The notes below the pieces were generated by a model. It saw only the letters and a list, made by a program, of their open reading frames with translations, ran no database searches and was not told the DNA's origin. The translations under genes and the position numbers were made by a program. This document shows positions 45,601 through 53,577 of a stretch of 64,000 bases of DNA, one piece after another. Position 1 is the first letter of the stretch; each line of letters starts with the position of its first letter. This stretch comes from Aeriscardovia sp. (GTDB lineage: Bacteria; Actinomycetota; Actinomycetes; Actinomycetales; Bifidobacteriaceae), in contig JAFPUC010000014.1 in assembly GCA_017413255.1 (NCBI GenBank), forward strand, positions 62,001 through 126,000. The letters run 5' to 3'.

Positions 45601-46741
45601 GTACACCCCCACCCTTATGAATGACAGCTCGGTCTTTGGGGGGCTTTCTTCCCAGGAGCAGGAAGAGGGGCAGCAGTACATTTCAGGAACAGCTTCCAAT
45701 TCTCCGACAATCTCTTCAGATGACTCATCCTACTGGGGGTTGGCCTTCAATTCTGCAGGTATAAAGTACATAGAAGAAAATGGAGAGCTTCCTGCAACTT
45801 TCACTTCCAAGGCTCACTGGCAAAGCGGAGGACTAAAGCCCGGAGACAAGTTTGCCATAATTTTCTACGGGCAATTAAATTCCGATGCCTCCGCCTCAAA
45901 TCCCCTCTATGCATTTGCGGGCTACGAGAGTAATTATCCCGGAGATCCCCAGCGTTCCAGCGGATGGTGGACAGAATCTGACGGCCAGTGGGGGCTGTCT
46001 AACCCCACGGTAAACTTCCGGCAAGGCTGGCAGTACCAGTTGAGCAGCTATAAGACCGCATCGGTCTATATTTCCAACTTCCAAATGTCCTCTCCTACAG
46101 ACACCCTCCAGGTTGTTAAGGATGGAAAACCGCAGGCCAACCCTTCTTACCCCCAAAATGCTCCGATAGACTTTAGGATTACTTCTTCCCTTCCCCAATC
46201 CTCTAAAATGCTTGGAAACTATGGCTATTACAGGTTAGAAATAGATCCAAAGTCGGGCGTAAGCGTTTACAACGGATCTTTGGCGGAAAATGCAGCTTAC
46301 TTTACCGTAGGGGGAAAGCTCCTCACTTCCATCCCCGGAGTTAAAGTGCTAAGTTCGTCCAGTTCGCCCGAACTTAAGGGAGGGCAGAGTTTAACTATTG
46401 CCTTTAGCCCAGCTTCCATCTCCTACATCACTTCCAACAATTTATCTTCTTCCGGAAATTTGGAAGTGGATTTTGTCGGATTTTTAAATCAGAACGCATC
46501 TTTTAAAGCTAATTCAAACCAAATTGCTTCCTTCTCTTCCTTCTCTTCTTCGCCTTTGGGAGAGTACTCCGTCCAGTCAACTTCCAGCGAAGTTAGCATT
46601 CAGGAAGAGAAGGGAGCCATCCGCAACCTCCCGCTAACAGGAGGAAAAGGAGTGGTTTTAATCTTGCTTTTAAGCCTGGTGACAGTAGTTATGTCCGCGG
46701 CGGGGATGGTGCTGGCCAAAAAGATGATGAAAAAAGGGTAA
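42677..46741 (+). CDS. Sortase-anchored six-repeat surface protein, TTG start
   Basis: 1354 residues. A basic N terminus and hydrophobic helix (1-34) end in a signal-peptidase site near ANA (40). Six modules of about 180-220 residues follow, each opening with an [N]-S-x-GLV-x-x-NP-type strand, then PIxFQ...LPxPS, a V-AGxPLxSxPG strand and ending PGxxFAxxFxGxL (for example PGERFGIVFYAKV, PGDKFAITFSGFV, PGALFALTFPGEL). The C terminus has the sorting signal LPLTGG (1318), a membrane helix and KKMMKKG. The modules loosely resemble pilin-type isopeptide domains. Start is TTG at 42677 with GGAGA upstream; no in-frame ATG precedes the signal peptide. A Ser-rich linker lies near 655-680. No sortase gene is in the window. 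Probably an adhesin or structural wall protein. Confidence 0.85.
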   Translation: MGFYRRIRKRIPKRIVFCFLVMICTLAVALSFGLRSYANATFNPDVQINVLNSDGLVETNPNFNERQPYYKLQLSAVLPSVQQIDNESNATGYAISAVASGGVSELNLGILQTWTGYNLAPEFAGMNISTASSNSNPNYELLEQIAYGDLEGVQITGTSSPAYWGTQWTLTLTSAFITFLEQNGYKAATASSPQPSSPGLQPGERFGIVFYAKVGANTSGKKDALTAWAGWPSSSGQTPSSWAGASTDTLDMGDKALTNESHLNIELGEIKSGLFDDKQKIEVQPGTPIDFQAVATLPDPSSLTGSSPYFSFELIPSLGISLTNLGQVKVAGLPLSSLPSGWKVEPSSDAGSVEGGKFAYWILELTAADIEEIEKAGFSPATASSPQSSSPKIAVGSPFALTFTGELNSSANEETLLRARVGLMSDSGNWTLISSKDAQLSFTPTGQQESIPEDLSFNFLNSQGLVDTSKPHYYMTSLESPSDPSKSIVSRLGVHKFQITLPLPNPSQMAKDNSVLVIKNIPGAGLAIENPDYIQNGHAYIEGIAIAGMSLSVFREVRALYANVPFTTSPSDSKNPMIEGTGDGSNYWELILTPSEVEEIEQKGVSAATSSSPQGKAPGLAPGDKFAITFSGFVTSAASGNVTDEAQVGWASMSQSSSQSSSSAPSTSSKSVKIKNFSPSSSQTLTLVPQTLQVYPAANLSMVNHGYLNQYPYAGIETPMQFQLSSALPNPSQMTGQWANFDLYDIPLTGVSVENPKEAASDFELAGLPLLSIPGVQITSSSQEEWIEGDESGQESFEVGLTRQSVEYIEKNGFAPATRTAVQSTKPGINPGALFALTFPGELNSSAISYQGNCRDTAYSQYEGSMDGKPITEKSTLASLGIKYNGISTPLSAQLNVVNQKTGLLERNPVYAPGEPIEFQLTLTLPDPDSLSNTAQAANSNSIPGWYGIQITPGKGVDVQTYISTEVTVAGLQYQYTPTLMNDSSVFGGLSSQEQEEGQQYISGTASNSPTISSDDSSYWGLAFNSAGIKYIEENGELPATFTSKAHWQSGGLKPGDKFAIIFYGQLNSDASASNPLYAFAGYESNYPGDPQRSSGWWTESDGQWGLSNPTVNFRQGWQYQLSSYKTASVYISNFQMSSPTDTLQVVKDGKPQANPSYPQNAPIDFRITSSLPQSSKMLGNYGYYRLEIDPKSGVSVYNGSLAENAAYFTVGGKLLTSIPGVKVLSSSSSPELKGGQSLTIAFSPASISYITSNNLSSSGNLEVDFVGFLNQNASFKANSNQIASFSSFSSSPLGEYSVQSTSSEVSIQEEKGAIRNLPLTGGKGVVLILLLSLVTVVMSAAGMVLAKKMMKKG

Positions 46742-46799
46742 AACGGCCCGTGCTGCAAGGCAAAAATCAGGGCGTTGCTGCTGATAAAAATAAATTAGA

Positions 46800-47225
46800 T
46801 TACAGGCAGTGGTAAAGGGTGCAGAAAAGCAGGACGAGCCCTACGGAAAGAATTATGTGTATGAGGCCGGCGCACTCCGAAATCATTGCATTTTCTTTTT
46901 TGCCGGGAGTTTTAGAACTTAACTGCGCCATTCCCCTAACAAAGAGCATGAATACCGTTCCGAGTACGCCGATATTGTAAAAAATCATAAACCAAACAAA
47001 TAAAGCCCTGTCGGCAGCAAAAGAGTGGGAAAAATAACCAAATACGCTCAGAATCAGGAACATAAACATTCCCAGTATCAGGGTATGGGGATGAAGATCC
47101 ATGAGATTGGTTTTCTTCGCCTCTGCCGGATCCAGCCCCTTCCTCTTCGTGTATTCGCGCGCAAAAACCCCCAGGCAAAGTCCCAAAACCATATAGAACA
47201 CGGCAAACCCCAAACAAACTTTCAT
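46800..47225 (-). CDS. DUF2871 family four-helix membrane protein
   Basis: 141 residues with four membrane helices. The start FAVFYMVLGLCLGVFAREYTKRKGL and the DLHPHTLILGMFMFLIL second helix with its paired histidines match DUF2871 proteins. The histidines in helix 2 could bind heme or metal, which is only a suggestion. Function in this family is unknown. It is a single gene, divergent from the membrane protein at 47326 across a 100-base gap, and convergent with the surface protein, 58 bases away. Confidence 0.78.
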   Translation of the reverse strand: MKVCLGFAVFYMVLGLCLGVFAREYTKRKGLDPAEAKKTNLMDLHPHTLILGMFMFLILSVFGYFSHSFAADRALFVWFMIFYNIGVLGTVFMLFVRGMAQLSSKTPGKKENAMISECAGLIHIILSVGLVLLFCTLYHCL

Positions 47226-47262
47226 TCCCTCGCTCCGTTCTGTTTTAACCTTTCGCTATCAA

Positions 47263-47268
47263 TATAAT
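47263..47268 (+). promoter_or_regulatory. Candidate -10 element (TATAAT) before the gene at 47326
   Basis: A perfect TATAAT lies in the 100-base gap between the divergent membrane-protein genes, 57 bases before the ATG at 47326. The expected -35 spacing shows only a poor match (TTCTGT), so the assignment rests on the -10 element alone. Confidence 0.35.
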
Positions 47269-47325
47269 TTAATCGTCTAACAAGATAAGTAGGCGGATCC
47301 GGCCTGATGCAGTAAAAGGTAGAGA

Positions 47326-47871
47326 ATGGCAAATAAAAAGAAAAAGCTGACAGCCCAACAGCTGGAGAGAAAAAATGAAAAAAAGCAGAGGAGGAAAGTT
47401 GTTCTGGCTGCCAGGGCAAAGGCAAAGACGGTAGATACAAGGCCGACTTTCAGCAAATGGCTTCTTTATCTGCTCAACGCCCTCGCCTTTTTCATCATTT
47501 GGACCGTGCTGTTTTGGTGTGCAGATAAGAAGAATTACCGATTCTCCAAGCTAGTTTTAATAACTGCCTGCTTTACCGCGGTGGAATTAGCCTACAGCCT
47601 GTTTATAATTTCTCAAATTCAAAAGAGCGTGACGCGCATAGAGGGGGAGAACCGAAGGCTGCACAGAATCCGGGTGCTGAGAATCTTCTGGTCCAACTGC
47701 GTGCTGTTTATAGGAATAGGGCTGTGTATGGGCTTTCTTGCCCTATTTGTGGTCAACAGCCGCTACCCGGCTTGGATGGTAGCCTTCCTTTCAGGAATAG
47801 GCGGAGGCCTTTACGGAGTTCTGTACTGGTCCATAAACCAACTTGTGGTAGTCAAGTGGCGCCTGGTTTAA
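47326..47871 (+). CDS. Unknown membrane protein with lysine-rich N terminus
   Basis: 181 residues, family not recognised. The first 45 residues are basic (KKKKLTAQQLERKNEKKQRRKVV, quoted by its ends), cytoplasmic by charge. Four membrane helices follow, at about 45-66, 76-97, 124-146 and 150-172, with a basic loop (RIEGENRRLHRIRVLR) between the second and third. No catalytic motif. Its stop is two bases before an inverted repeat that pairs with the malY ribosome site, so its translation may control the next gene. Confidence 0.65.
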   Translation: MANKKKKLTAQQLERKNEKKQRRKVVLAARAKAKTVDTRPTFSKWLLYLLNALAFFIIWTVLFWCADKKNYRFSKLVLITACFTAVELAYSLFIISQIQKSVTRIEGENRRLHRIRVLRIFWSNCVLFIGIGLCMGFLALFVVNSRYPAWMVAFLSGIGGGLYGVLYWSINQLVVVKWRLV

Positions 47872-47873
47872 GC

Positions 47874-47917
47874 TCACCTCTGTACTATTAGATATTGGGA
47901 TATTTAAACCGAGGTGA
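47874..47917 (+). promoter_or_regulatory. Inverted repeat that can mask the malY ribosome binding site
   Basis: TCACCTC (47874-47880) is the exact complement of GAGGTGA (47911-47917), which is the malY Shine-Dalgarno element six bases before its ATG. The left arm lies just behind the stop codon of the gene at 47326. A 7-base-pair stem with a 30-base loop would hide the ribosome site, and a ribosome finishing the upstream gene would cover the left arm and open it. Confidence 0.5.
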
Positions 47918-47923
47918 ACAAAA

Positions 47924-49183
47924 ATGCCCGATGAATTTGAATTTGATACGGTTATAAACCGCATGAATACCAATTCCGTGAAGTGGGACGTGCAAGAAGG
48001 CCAGCTCCCCATGACGATCGCGGATATGGATTTTAAAACTTCTCCCGCCATCATAAGCGCTCTCGAGAAAAAAATCAGTACCAGGATCTACGGATACGAA
48101 ATTCCGAAAGACGACTACTACCAGTCCATAATCAGGTGGTGCGCTTCCAAGCACAACTGGGAACCGGCCAAGGAATGGATCTTGTACTGCAACGGTGTCA
48201 TCCCCGCTATATCGGTAATAATTCAGCGCCTAAGCAACGTAGGCGACAACATAGTAATGCTCACCCCGATTTGCAATGCCTATTTCAACGTCATCTTCGA
48301 TAACGGCAGGCACGTGATAGAAGTTCCTTTGGATTACGACGCTTCTGTAAACGAATACTCGATCAACTGGGATCTATTGGAAAATGCATTTTCCAACGGC
48401 CATGCATCCCTGATGCTTCTGGCCAATCCCGGCAACCCCACCGGGACCTGCTGGAAGCAAAGCGAGCTGACCACAATTTTGCGCATGGCCCACACGTACA
48501 ACATAACCGTGGTGTGCGATGAAATCTGGGGGGATCTGGTTTTGGAGCCCGGGCAAAGTTACGCCCCGATTCTCAGCCTCCCCAAAGACCTCACAAACGT
48601 AGCCATAATGCTTACCAGCACCTCAAAGACCTTCAACACCCCCGGCCTTCACTCTGCAAGCGTCATCATCCCCGACAGGGCGCTTAGAGAAATCTGCTCC
48701 AGAGGCTTTGCCATTGCGGACATAATTTCCCCGGGCACAACCTCCCTGCAAGGCACTATCGCAGCCTATCAAAAGTCAGACGACTGGGTGGCCGCCCTCA
48801 GGAACTACCTGTGGGGAAACATTGATCACGCAAAGCAGTTCCTTTCTTCTACTATTCCGGAAATAAAGCCCGTTCCCTCTCAGGCCACATACCTCATGTG
48901 GCTGGACTGCAGCGCCCTCTTGGCCTCATCTAAAGGAAAGACTTCCAGAGATCTGGCCAACTATCTTAAAGAAGATACGGGGCTAATCCTTCTTTCCGGA
49001 GACAAGTTCCGAGGAAATGGAAGGATGTTTTTGAGGATGAACGTGGCCTGCCCGCGCTCCAAACTTGACGATGCCCTCGGAAGGCTGCAAAAAGGCGTGA
49101 GCGATTTTCAAAGCGGCCTGGCTCCCGCCTCGGAGCGGAGGGAGACGCAGCCTTCAACCCAGAAGCCGGCTTCCTCAAATTAA
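47924..49183 (+). CDS. MalY/PatB-type PLP enzyme (C-S lyase or aminotransferase)
   Basis: Fold type I PLP enzyme of the MalY/PatB group, which cleaves cystathionine or cysteine C-S bonds. 419 residues. MNTNSVKWDV near the start, the YGYEIPKDDYYQSI, NPGNPTGTCWK, VVCDEIWGDLVL (PLP-ring aspartate), and the PLP-lysine STSKTFNTPGLHSA motifs are typical. The C terminus carries an extra 25-residue tail rich in Gln, Pro, Ser and Arg. Ribosome site GAGGTGA can be sequestered by an upstream repeat. Precedes pcrA by 57 bases. Confidence 0.85.
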   Translation: MPDEFEFDTVINRMNTNSVKWDVQEGQLPMTIADMDFKTSPAIISALEKKISTRIYGYEIPKDDYYQSIIRWCASKHNWEPAKEWILYCNGVIPAISVIIQRLSNVGDNIVMLTPICNAYFNVIFDNGRHVIEVPLDYDASVNEYSINWDLLENAFSNGHASLMLLANPGNPTGTCWKQSELTTILRMAHTYNITVVCDEIWGDLVLEPGQSYAPILSLPKDLTNVAIMLTSTSKTFNTPGLHSASVIIPDRALREICSRGFAIADIISPGTTSLQGTIAAYQKSDDWVAALRNYLWGNIDHAKQFLSSTIPEIKPVPSQATYLMWLDCSALLASSKGKTSRDLANYLKEDTGLILLSGDKFRGNGRMFLRMNVACPRSKLDDALGRLQKGVSDFQSGLAPASERRETQPSTQKPASSN

Positions 49184-49240
49184 CCCTCATTTCCTTTCCT
49201 TCGCTTTATCGTTTAGCCTCTTACTTGCTTAAAGGAGTCT

Positions 49241-51493
49241 ATGCCCAGAACTATTGAAGAAATTCTTGATGACTTAAATCCCCAACAAAGAGAAGCCGTA
49301 ACCTACCAGGGAAAATATCTGCTCGTCTCGGCAGGCGCCGGGAGCGGAAAAACCAGGGTGCTTACCCGACGCATCGCCTATGAGCTTTTGATGGGGGAAG
49401 CTGAAGCGCGCAACTTTATGGCCATCACCTTCACCAATAAAGCCGCCAACGAAATGAAAGAGAGATTAAAGTCTCTCGTAGGTCCGAGCGCGGGTTATAT
49501 GCAGATTTCAACTTTCCACTCCGCCTGCGCAAGGCTTTTGAGAATGTATCCCGCTTCCGTAGGACTGGATAAAAACTTTGCAATTTATGACGATGATGCC
49601 AAATCAAAGGCCTTGAGCCAGATCGTTTCCAAAATGGGATTTACTTCCGAAGTGAATAAGGAATGCAAATCCCAGAAGAAATGGATCTCAAAGTGCAAAA
49701 ACAGAGGGATAAGCTGGGAGTCCGTTTTTGAAGATCTGGGCCTAAACCGCGGAGCAGAGTACATCCAGAAAATGCCATGGAACACGAGAAGCGCCATAAT
49801 TTACAGGGACTATGAAAGGGAGCTGGCCAAAGATAATGCCGTCGACTTTGACGACTTAATTTCCAAGGCCGCAGAACTTTTGGAAAAAGACAAGGAAGTT
49901 AGGGAAAGGCTGCAAGGAAGGTTTACCAGAATTTTTGTAGACGAGTACCAGGACACCAATCCCGCCCAGTACAAACTCATAAGGCTTTTGGCTTCCCCCC
50001 AAGCTTATGTCACGGTGGTAGGAGATTCCGATCAGTCCATATACGCCTTCAGGGGCTCCGATGTTTCCATCATCCGCAATTTCACCAATGACTTTAAAGG
50101 CTCAAAGACTGTGCTTTTGGAGCAAAACTACCGCTCCACCCCCGACATCCTTGCCGTGGCCAACAGCGTGATAAAGCACAATCCGAAAAGAATTGACAAA
50201 AAGCTCTGGACAAAAAACGAAAAAGGGAAAGCTGTGGAACTGGTGGAGTGCGAGAGCGAAATGCAAGAGGCCGACTTTGTCGCCTCTACCATTGAAGATC
50301 TCCACTCTTCGGGAACTTCTTACTCCGATTTTGCCGTCCTGTACAGAAATAACGATCTTTCAGAGCCCGTGGAAAAAAAGCTGGTGGCAAGGGGAATTTT
50401 CTACCAAATAAGGGGAGGAAAGAAATTCTATGACAGAAAGGAAGTAAAAGACGCCATAGCTTACCTGACTTCAGTTATAAATCCGAAAGACGACGTAAGC
50501 CTGCTTAGGATTATAAACACTCCGGCAAGAGGCATCGGAAAAACCAGCCAGGAAAAGTTGACAGAATACGCCATGCAAAAAGGCATACACCTCCAGGAGG
50601 CCCTTAAGGATCCGGAAGGCGTCATAAAGCCTGCCGTTGGACGGGCATGTAAAGAGCTGGCGGCAAAACTTGGCAGGTGGAGGAGCCTTTCTTCCTCCAT
50701 TTCCCTTAGCGGATTTGTCAAAGAGGTGGTAGAAGAATCGGGCCTGTTGGATGAAAAAAACGAAAATAGGGAAGAGAGAAACAAGAACCTCTACCAGCTT
50801 TGCTCAGCTGCAGAAGAAATGGAAATCCAAGATCCGCAAGCTTCCATTGTCGATTTTTTGGAACACGTTTCATTAATGCAGGCGGGAGGGGAGGCTGGAA
50901 GCGAAAAGGAGGCCGTGAGCCTCATGACTATCCACTCCGCCAAAGGTCTGGAATTTCCGATAGTTTTCGTAATAGGGATGGAAGAGGGAATTTTCCCCCC
51001 TTCAAATGCCACTTCCAAGGATGAAGAAGAGGAACGCAGGCTGGCATATGTCGCCATTACCCGGGCCAAAAAGATTCTCTTTCTTACATATGCCGATGAA
51101 AGATTCCTCTTCGGCAAGCGCGAGAATCGAATCCGCAGCCGCTTTTTGGATGAAATCCCGCCTAAACTTTTGGAAGAAAAGGAAGGGGGATTTAGCTCTT
51201 ACTCTGGCTTTGGAAGGCGCTACAAAAAGCGCAACTCCCCTTCATACGATTCCCTGTTTTCAGAAAATTCTCCCTTCCTTAGGGAAAGGGAGCTAAAGGC
51301 CCGTAAAGAGCCGGGAGGAGAAGAAAAGGGACAGCTCATCCCGGGGGCGTACGTAATCCACAAAACCATGGGACTTGGAACAGTGCAGAAAGTCTTTTTC
51401 ACCCCTACCGGAATGAATGTGAAGATTAATTTCAAAGGCTACGGCGCAATTTGCTTCCCCGCTTCCGACAAATCCCTGGAAATTTTGGACTGA
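49241..51493 (+). CDS. pcrA: UvrD/PcrA-family DNA helicase
   Basis: Superfamily 1A 3'-5' helicase for repair and replication restart. 750 residues. LNPQQREAVTYQGKYLLVSAGAGSGKTRVLTRRIAYE (quoted in part: LNPQQREAV and SAGAGSGKTRV) gives motifs Q and I; DEYQDTNPAQY is motif II; VGDSDQSIYAFRGSD is motif III; motif IV-VI include EQNYRSTPDIL, MTIHSAKGLEFP and RRLAYVAITRAKK. The C-terminal YVIHKTMGLGTVQKV segment is the PcrA-type tudor-like end that contacts RNA polymerase. AAAGGAG ribosome site. Confidence 0.93.
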   Translation: MPRTIEEILDDLNPQQREAVTYQGKYLLVSAGAGSGKTRVLTRRIAYELLMGEAEARNFMAITFTNKAANEMKERLKSLVGPSAGYMQISTFHSACARLLRMYPASVGLDKNFAIYDDDAKSKALSQIVSKMGFTSEVNKECKSQKKWISKCKNRGISWESVFEDLGLNRGAEYIQKMPWNTRSAIIYRDYERELAKDNAVDFDDLISKAAELLEKDKEVRERLQGRFTRIFVDEYQDTNPAQYKLIRLLASPQAYVTVVGDSDQSIYAFRGSDVSIIRNFTNDFKGSKTVLLEQNYRSTPDILAVANSVIKHNPKRIDKKLWTKNEKGKAVELVECESEMQEADFVASTIEDLHSSGTSYSDFAVLYRNNDLSEPVEKKLVARGIFYQIRGGKKFYDRKEVKDAIAYLTSVINPKDDVSLLRIINTPARGIGKTSQEKLTEYAMQKGIHLQEALKDPEGVIKPAVGRACKELAAKLGRWRSLSSSISLSGFVKEVVEESGLLDEKNENREERNKNLYQLCSAAEEMEIQDPQASIVDFLEHVSLMQAGGEAGSEKEAVSLMTIHSAKGLEFPIVFVIGMEEGIFPPSNATSKDEEEERRLAYVAITRAKKILFLTYADERFLFGKRENRIRSRFLDEIPPKLLEEKEGGFSSYSGFGRRYKKRNSPSYDSLFSENSPFLRERELKARKEPGGEEKGQLIPGAYVIHKTMGLGTVQKVFFTPTGMNVKINFKGYGAICFPASDKSLEILD

Positions 51494-51606
51494 TGTCGAA
51501 AAAAGCCTGTAGAATGGCATTCGACTTACCGTCCGGAGCCTTAGCCCATAAGTTGGCCGGCTCAAAAGCAATTTGCAGTTCGTTTTATACGACGGAAAGA
51601 GGATAG

Positions 51607-52233
51607 ATGACGAGCATACAGCGTTCTCGCAGGCAAGTGCGCCTTTCAAGGGCTCTGGGAATAGCCCTGACCCCCAAGGCTCAAAAGTATTTTGAAAAAA
51701 GGCCCTATGTTCCGGGCGAACACGGAAGGGGCAAGAAGAGGGCGGAATCCGATTACGCCGTCCGTCTTAAGGAAAAGCAGCGTCTGCGCGCCCAGTACGA
51801 TTTGTCGGAAAAGCAGCTTTCAGACACCTATAAGAAGGCCACCCACACCAAGGGCCAGACCGGCGAAGCTATGATAGCTTCCCTCGAATCTAGGCTAGAT
51901 TCCCTTGTCCTCAGGGCCACTTTCGCCAGGACCATGGCCCAGGCCAGGCAGTTTGTAGATCACCGCCACATTCTGGTAGACGGCTCCATAGTAGACAGGC
52001 CCAGCTATAAGGTAAAGCCCGGCCAAGTGATACAGGTAAAGCCCAAGAGCCAGCTAATTTCCCCCTTCAGGGCTGCGGCAGAGGGCGTAAACCAGGAAGT
52101 GCTTCCAAAGGTGCCCGGATACCTGGACGTAGATCTTGCCCAGCTCAAGGCCACCCTCGTCAGCGTGCCTGATACTGCCAGCGTTCCCATCCAGGTAAAT
52201 ATTCAGTACGTGGTTGAGTACTACGCCAGGTAG
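51607..52233 (+). CDS. rpsD: 30S ribosomal protein S4
   Basis: Primary 16S rRNA-binding protein of the small subunit. 208 residues. RSRRQVRLSRALGIALTPKAQKYFEKRPYVPGEHG (quoted by its ends), then the S4 RNA-binding domain RLDSLVLRATFARTMAQARQFVDHRHI. The N-terminal zinc cysteines of some S4 forms are absent (C-minus type). A monocistronic unit: a strong terminator follows at 52250. In many bacteria S4 feeds back on its own mRNA; I see no obvious leader structure. Confidence 0.96.
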   Translation: MTSIQRSRRQVRLSRALGIALTPKAQKYFEKRPYVPGEHGRGKKRAESDYAVRLKEKQRLRAQYDLSEKQLSDTYKKATHTKGQTGEAMIASLESRLDSLVLRATFARTMAQARQFVDHRHILVDGSIVDRPSYKVKPGQVIQVKPKSQLISPFRAAAEGVNQEVLPKVPGYLDVDLAQLKATLVSVPDTASVPIQVNIQYVVEYYAR

Positions 52234-52249
52234 CTTTTAATTTTTTTGC

Positions 52250-52277
52250 ATGGCATCCCAAGGGATGCCATTTCTTT
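52250..52277 (+). terminator. Intrinsic terminator after rpsD
   Basis: A perfect 10-base-pair stem ATGGCATCCC / GGGATGCCAT (52250-52259 with 52262-52271) with an AA turn, followed by TTCTTT. It lies 17 bases after the rpsD stop, and only 13 bases before the next start. Confidence 0.85.
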
Positions 52278-52282
52278 ATAAT
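52277..52282 (+). promoter_or_regulatory. TATAAT just before the phosphatase start (leaderless?)
   Basis: A perfect TATAAT ends seven bases before the ATG at 52290. Transcription would begin at or next to the start codon, so the message could be leaderless, which is common in actinobacteria. No Shine-Dalgarno sequence is present between terminator and ATG, in agreement. A -35 element is not clear. Confidence 0.45.
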
Positions 52283-52289
52283 CGAATAC

Positions 52290-52940
52290 ATGAAAGTACG
52301 CCTGTATATGGTCCGTCACGGTCAGACCTATTTCAACCGCTATGGAAAGCTTCAAGGCTGGAGCGAGGCTCCGCTTACCCCTGAAGGGGAGCGGCAGTGC
52401 AGACAAACCGCTGAAATTATGAAAGGGGCCGGGTTTTGTGCGGCTTTTTCTTCCGATCTCAGGCGTGCCCAGGACAGTTTGAAAATAGAGCTTTCCTGCA
52501 TGGGCTTAGAGGTGCCCACAAAAAGCTTTAAAGGCCTGAGGGAAGAATTTTTCGGATTTTTTGAGGGATTTGATCTCTCAGAAGCGTGGGTAATGGCAGG
52601 AGCCAAAAAAGGCATCAAGACATTCAAAGAAGCCCTGGAAAAGTACGGAGTAGACGAAACTATAGATCTTATGAAAGAGGCAGATCCGTTTTCGGATGCA
52701 GAAGGAAGCGCGGAATACTGGGAAAGGGTGCAAGAGGGCTACAGGCAGGCCGCCCTGTGGCTAGAATCCGTAAATCCCTCCGGCCCCGTGCTCCAGGTAG
52801 GACATGGGACTACTATTTTGAACCTTTTGAGGAAAAACGGGAGCCTGAGAACGGAACGGCCCGCCAACGGGGAAATTTTTAAATGCATTTTCGATACCGA
52901 AGCGGATTTCGAGCACTGCCTGTCCTTTGAGGCCTTATAG
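52290..52940 (+). CDS. Histidine phosphatase family protein
   Basis: Phosphoglycerate-mutase-like phosphatase, 216 residues. The RHG motif MVRHGQTYFNRYGKLQGW (quoted by its ends MVRHGQTYF and LQGW) carries the phospho-accepting histidine, with LTPEGERQC, SSDLRRAQDS, and VGHGTT with the second histidine near residue 172. The substrate cannot be told; no cofactor-dependent mutase specifics. It has no ribosome site, and a TATAAT lies just before the ATG. Sixteen bases before the DUF948 gene. Confidence 0.85.
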   Translation: MKVRLYMVRHGQTYFNRYGKLQGWSEAPLTPEGERQCRQTAEIMKGAGFCAAFSSDLRRAQDSLKIELSCMGLEVPTKSFKGLREEFFGFFEGFDLSEAWVMAGAKKGIKTFKEALEKYGVDETIDLMKEADPFSDAEGSAEYWERVQEGYRQAALWLESVNPSGPVLQVGHGTTILNLLRKNGSLRTERPANGEIFKCIFDTEADFEHCLSFEAL

Positions 52941-52955
52941 GAAATAGGAGGAATT

Positions 52956-53345
52956 ATGAGCATAGGCGCCATAGCAGGGCTGATAGTGGCTATAGCGTTT
53001 GCCGTGATCGCAGGCGTTTTAATCTACCCTATGGTGCGCCTGGGTCGTCTCTTTGACGCAATCGCAAAAACCGTCAAAGACGCGGGAGACGAAGTAATGC
53101 CCGTTATAAAACAGGGCAACGAGGCCGTGGGGGAGATAAACAAGACTCTTTCGGATGTAAACTCCATAACGGACTCTGTAAAGTATACGGCCCAAAATGC
53201 GGCAGCACTTGGCAACCTCTACACTTCACTTCTTGGAAAGCCCATTATCAAGGCGGCTTCCTTCCTCTACGCCCTAAGGAAGGCCTCGGCTTCTTTCATG
53301 AAAAAGGGAAAGGCTAAGAAGGCGGCCCCGGAGGAGAAAAAGTGA
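52956..53345 (+). CDS. DUF948 single-pass membrane protein
   Basis: 129 residues: a membrane helix at about 4-28 (IAGLIVAIAFAVIAGVLIYPMV) then a helix with GRLFDAIAKTVKDAGDEVMPVIKQ and DVNSITDSVK, as in DUF948, and a Lys/Ala tail (KKGKAKKAAPEEKK). The family is common in actinobacteria and firmicutes between rpsD and alaS; function unknown. Its stop overlaps the next gene's GTG start (GTGA). Confidence 0.83.
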   Translation: MSIGAIAGLIVAIAFAVIAGVLIYPMVRLGRLFDAIAKTVKDAGDEVMPVIKQGNEAVGEINKTLSDVNSITDSVKYTAQNAAALGNLYTSLLGKPIIKAASFLYALRKASASFMKKGKAKKAAPEEKK

Positions 53346-53566
53346 AAAAACTCTTTTACTTTTCCCTGGGGGTCACTATAGGCGTCATTATGGTTTCCAA
53401 AGCTAGAGCATATGTAAAAAACAAACTTCCTGAAGGCGCTTCTTCCTTCCTGTTTTCGGATGAGGGGAACCTTCCGGCCACCACGCTGCAGGCCCTTCTT
53501 CAGGAATTTTCCCTAGCTATGGAGGAAAAAGAAAAACAACTGGCGGATAAGTTTTTAAATAAGTAA
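53342..53566 (+). CDS. Small membrane-associated protein between DUF948 gene and alaS
   Basis: 74 residues, GTG start overlapping the previous stop by four bases. One hydrophobic segment at the N terminus (LFYFSLGVTIGVIMV, about 4-18), a basic stop (KARAYVKNK) and an amphipathic helical C terminus (LLQEFSLAMEEKEKQLADKF). The position behind a DUF948 gene and before alaS is conserved in actinobacteria. Function unknown; it may pair with the DUF948 protein. Confidence 0.75.
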   Translation: MKKLFYFSLGVTIGVIMVSKARAYVKNKLPEGASSFLFSDEGNLPATTLQALLQEFSLAMEEKEKQLADKFLNK

Positions 53567-53577
53567 CCGGAGCCTAT

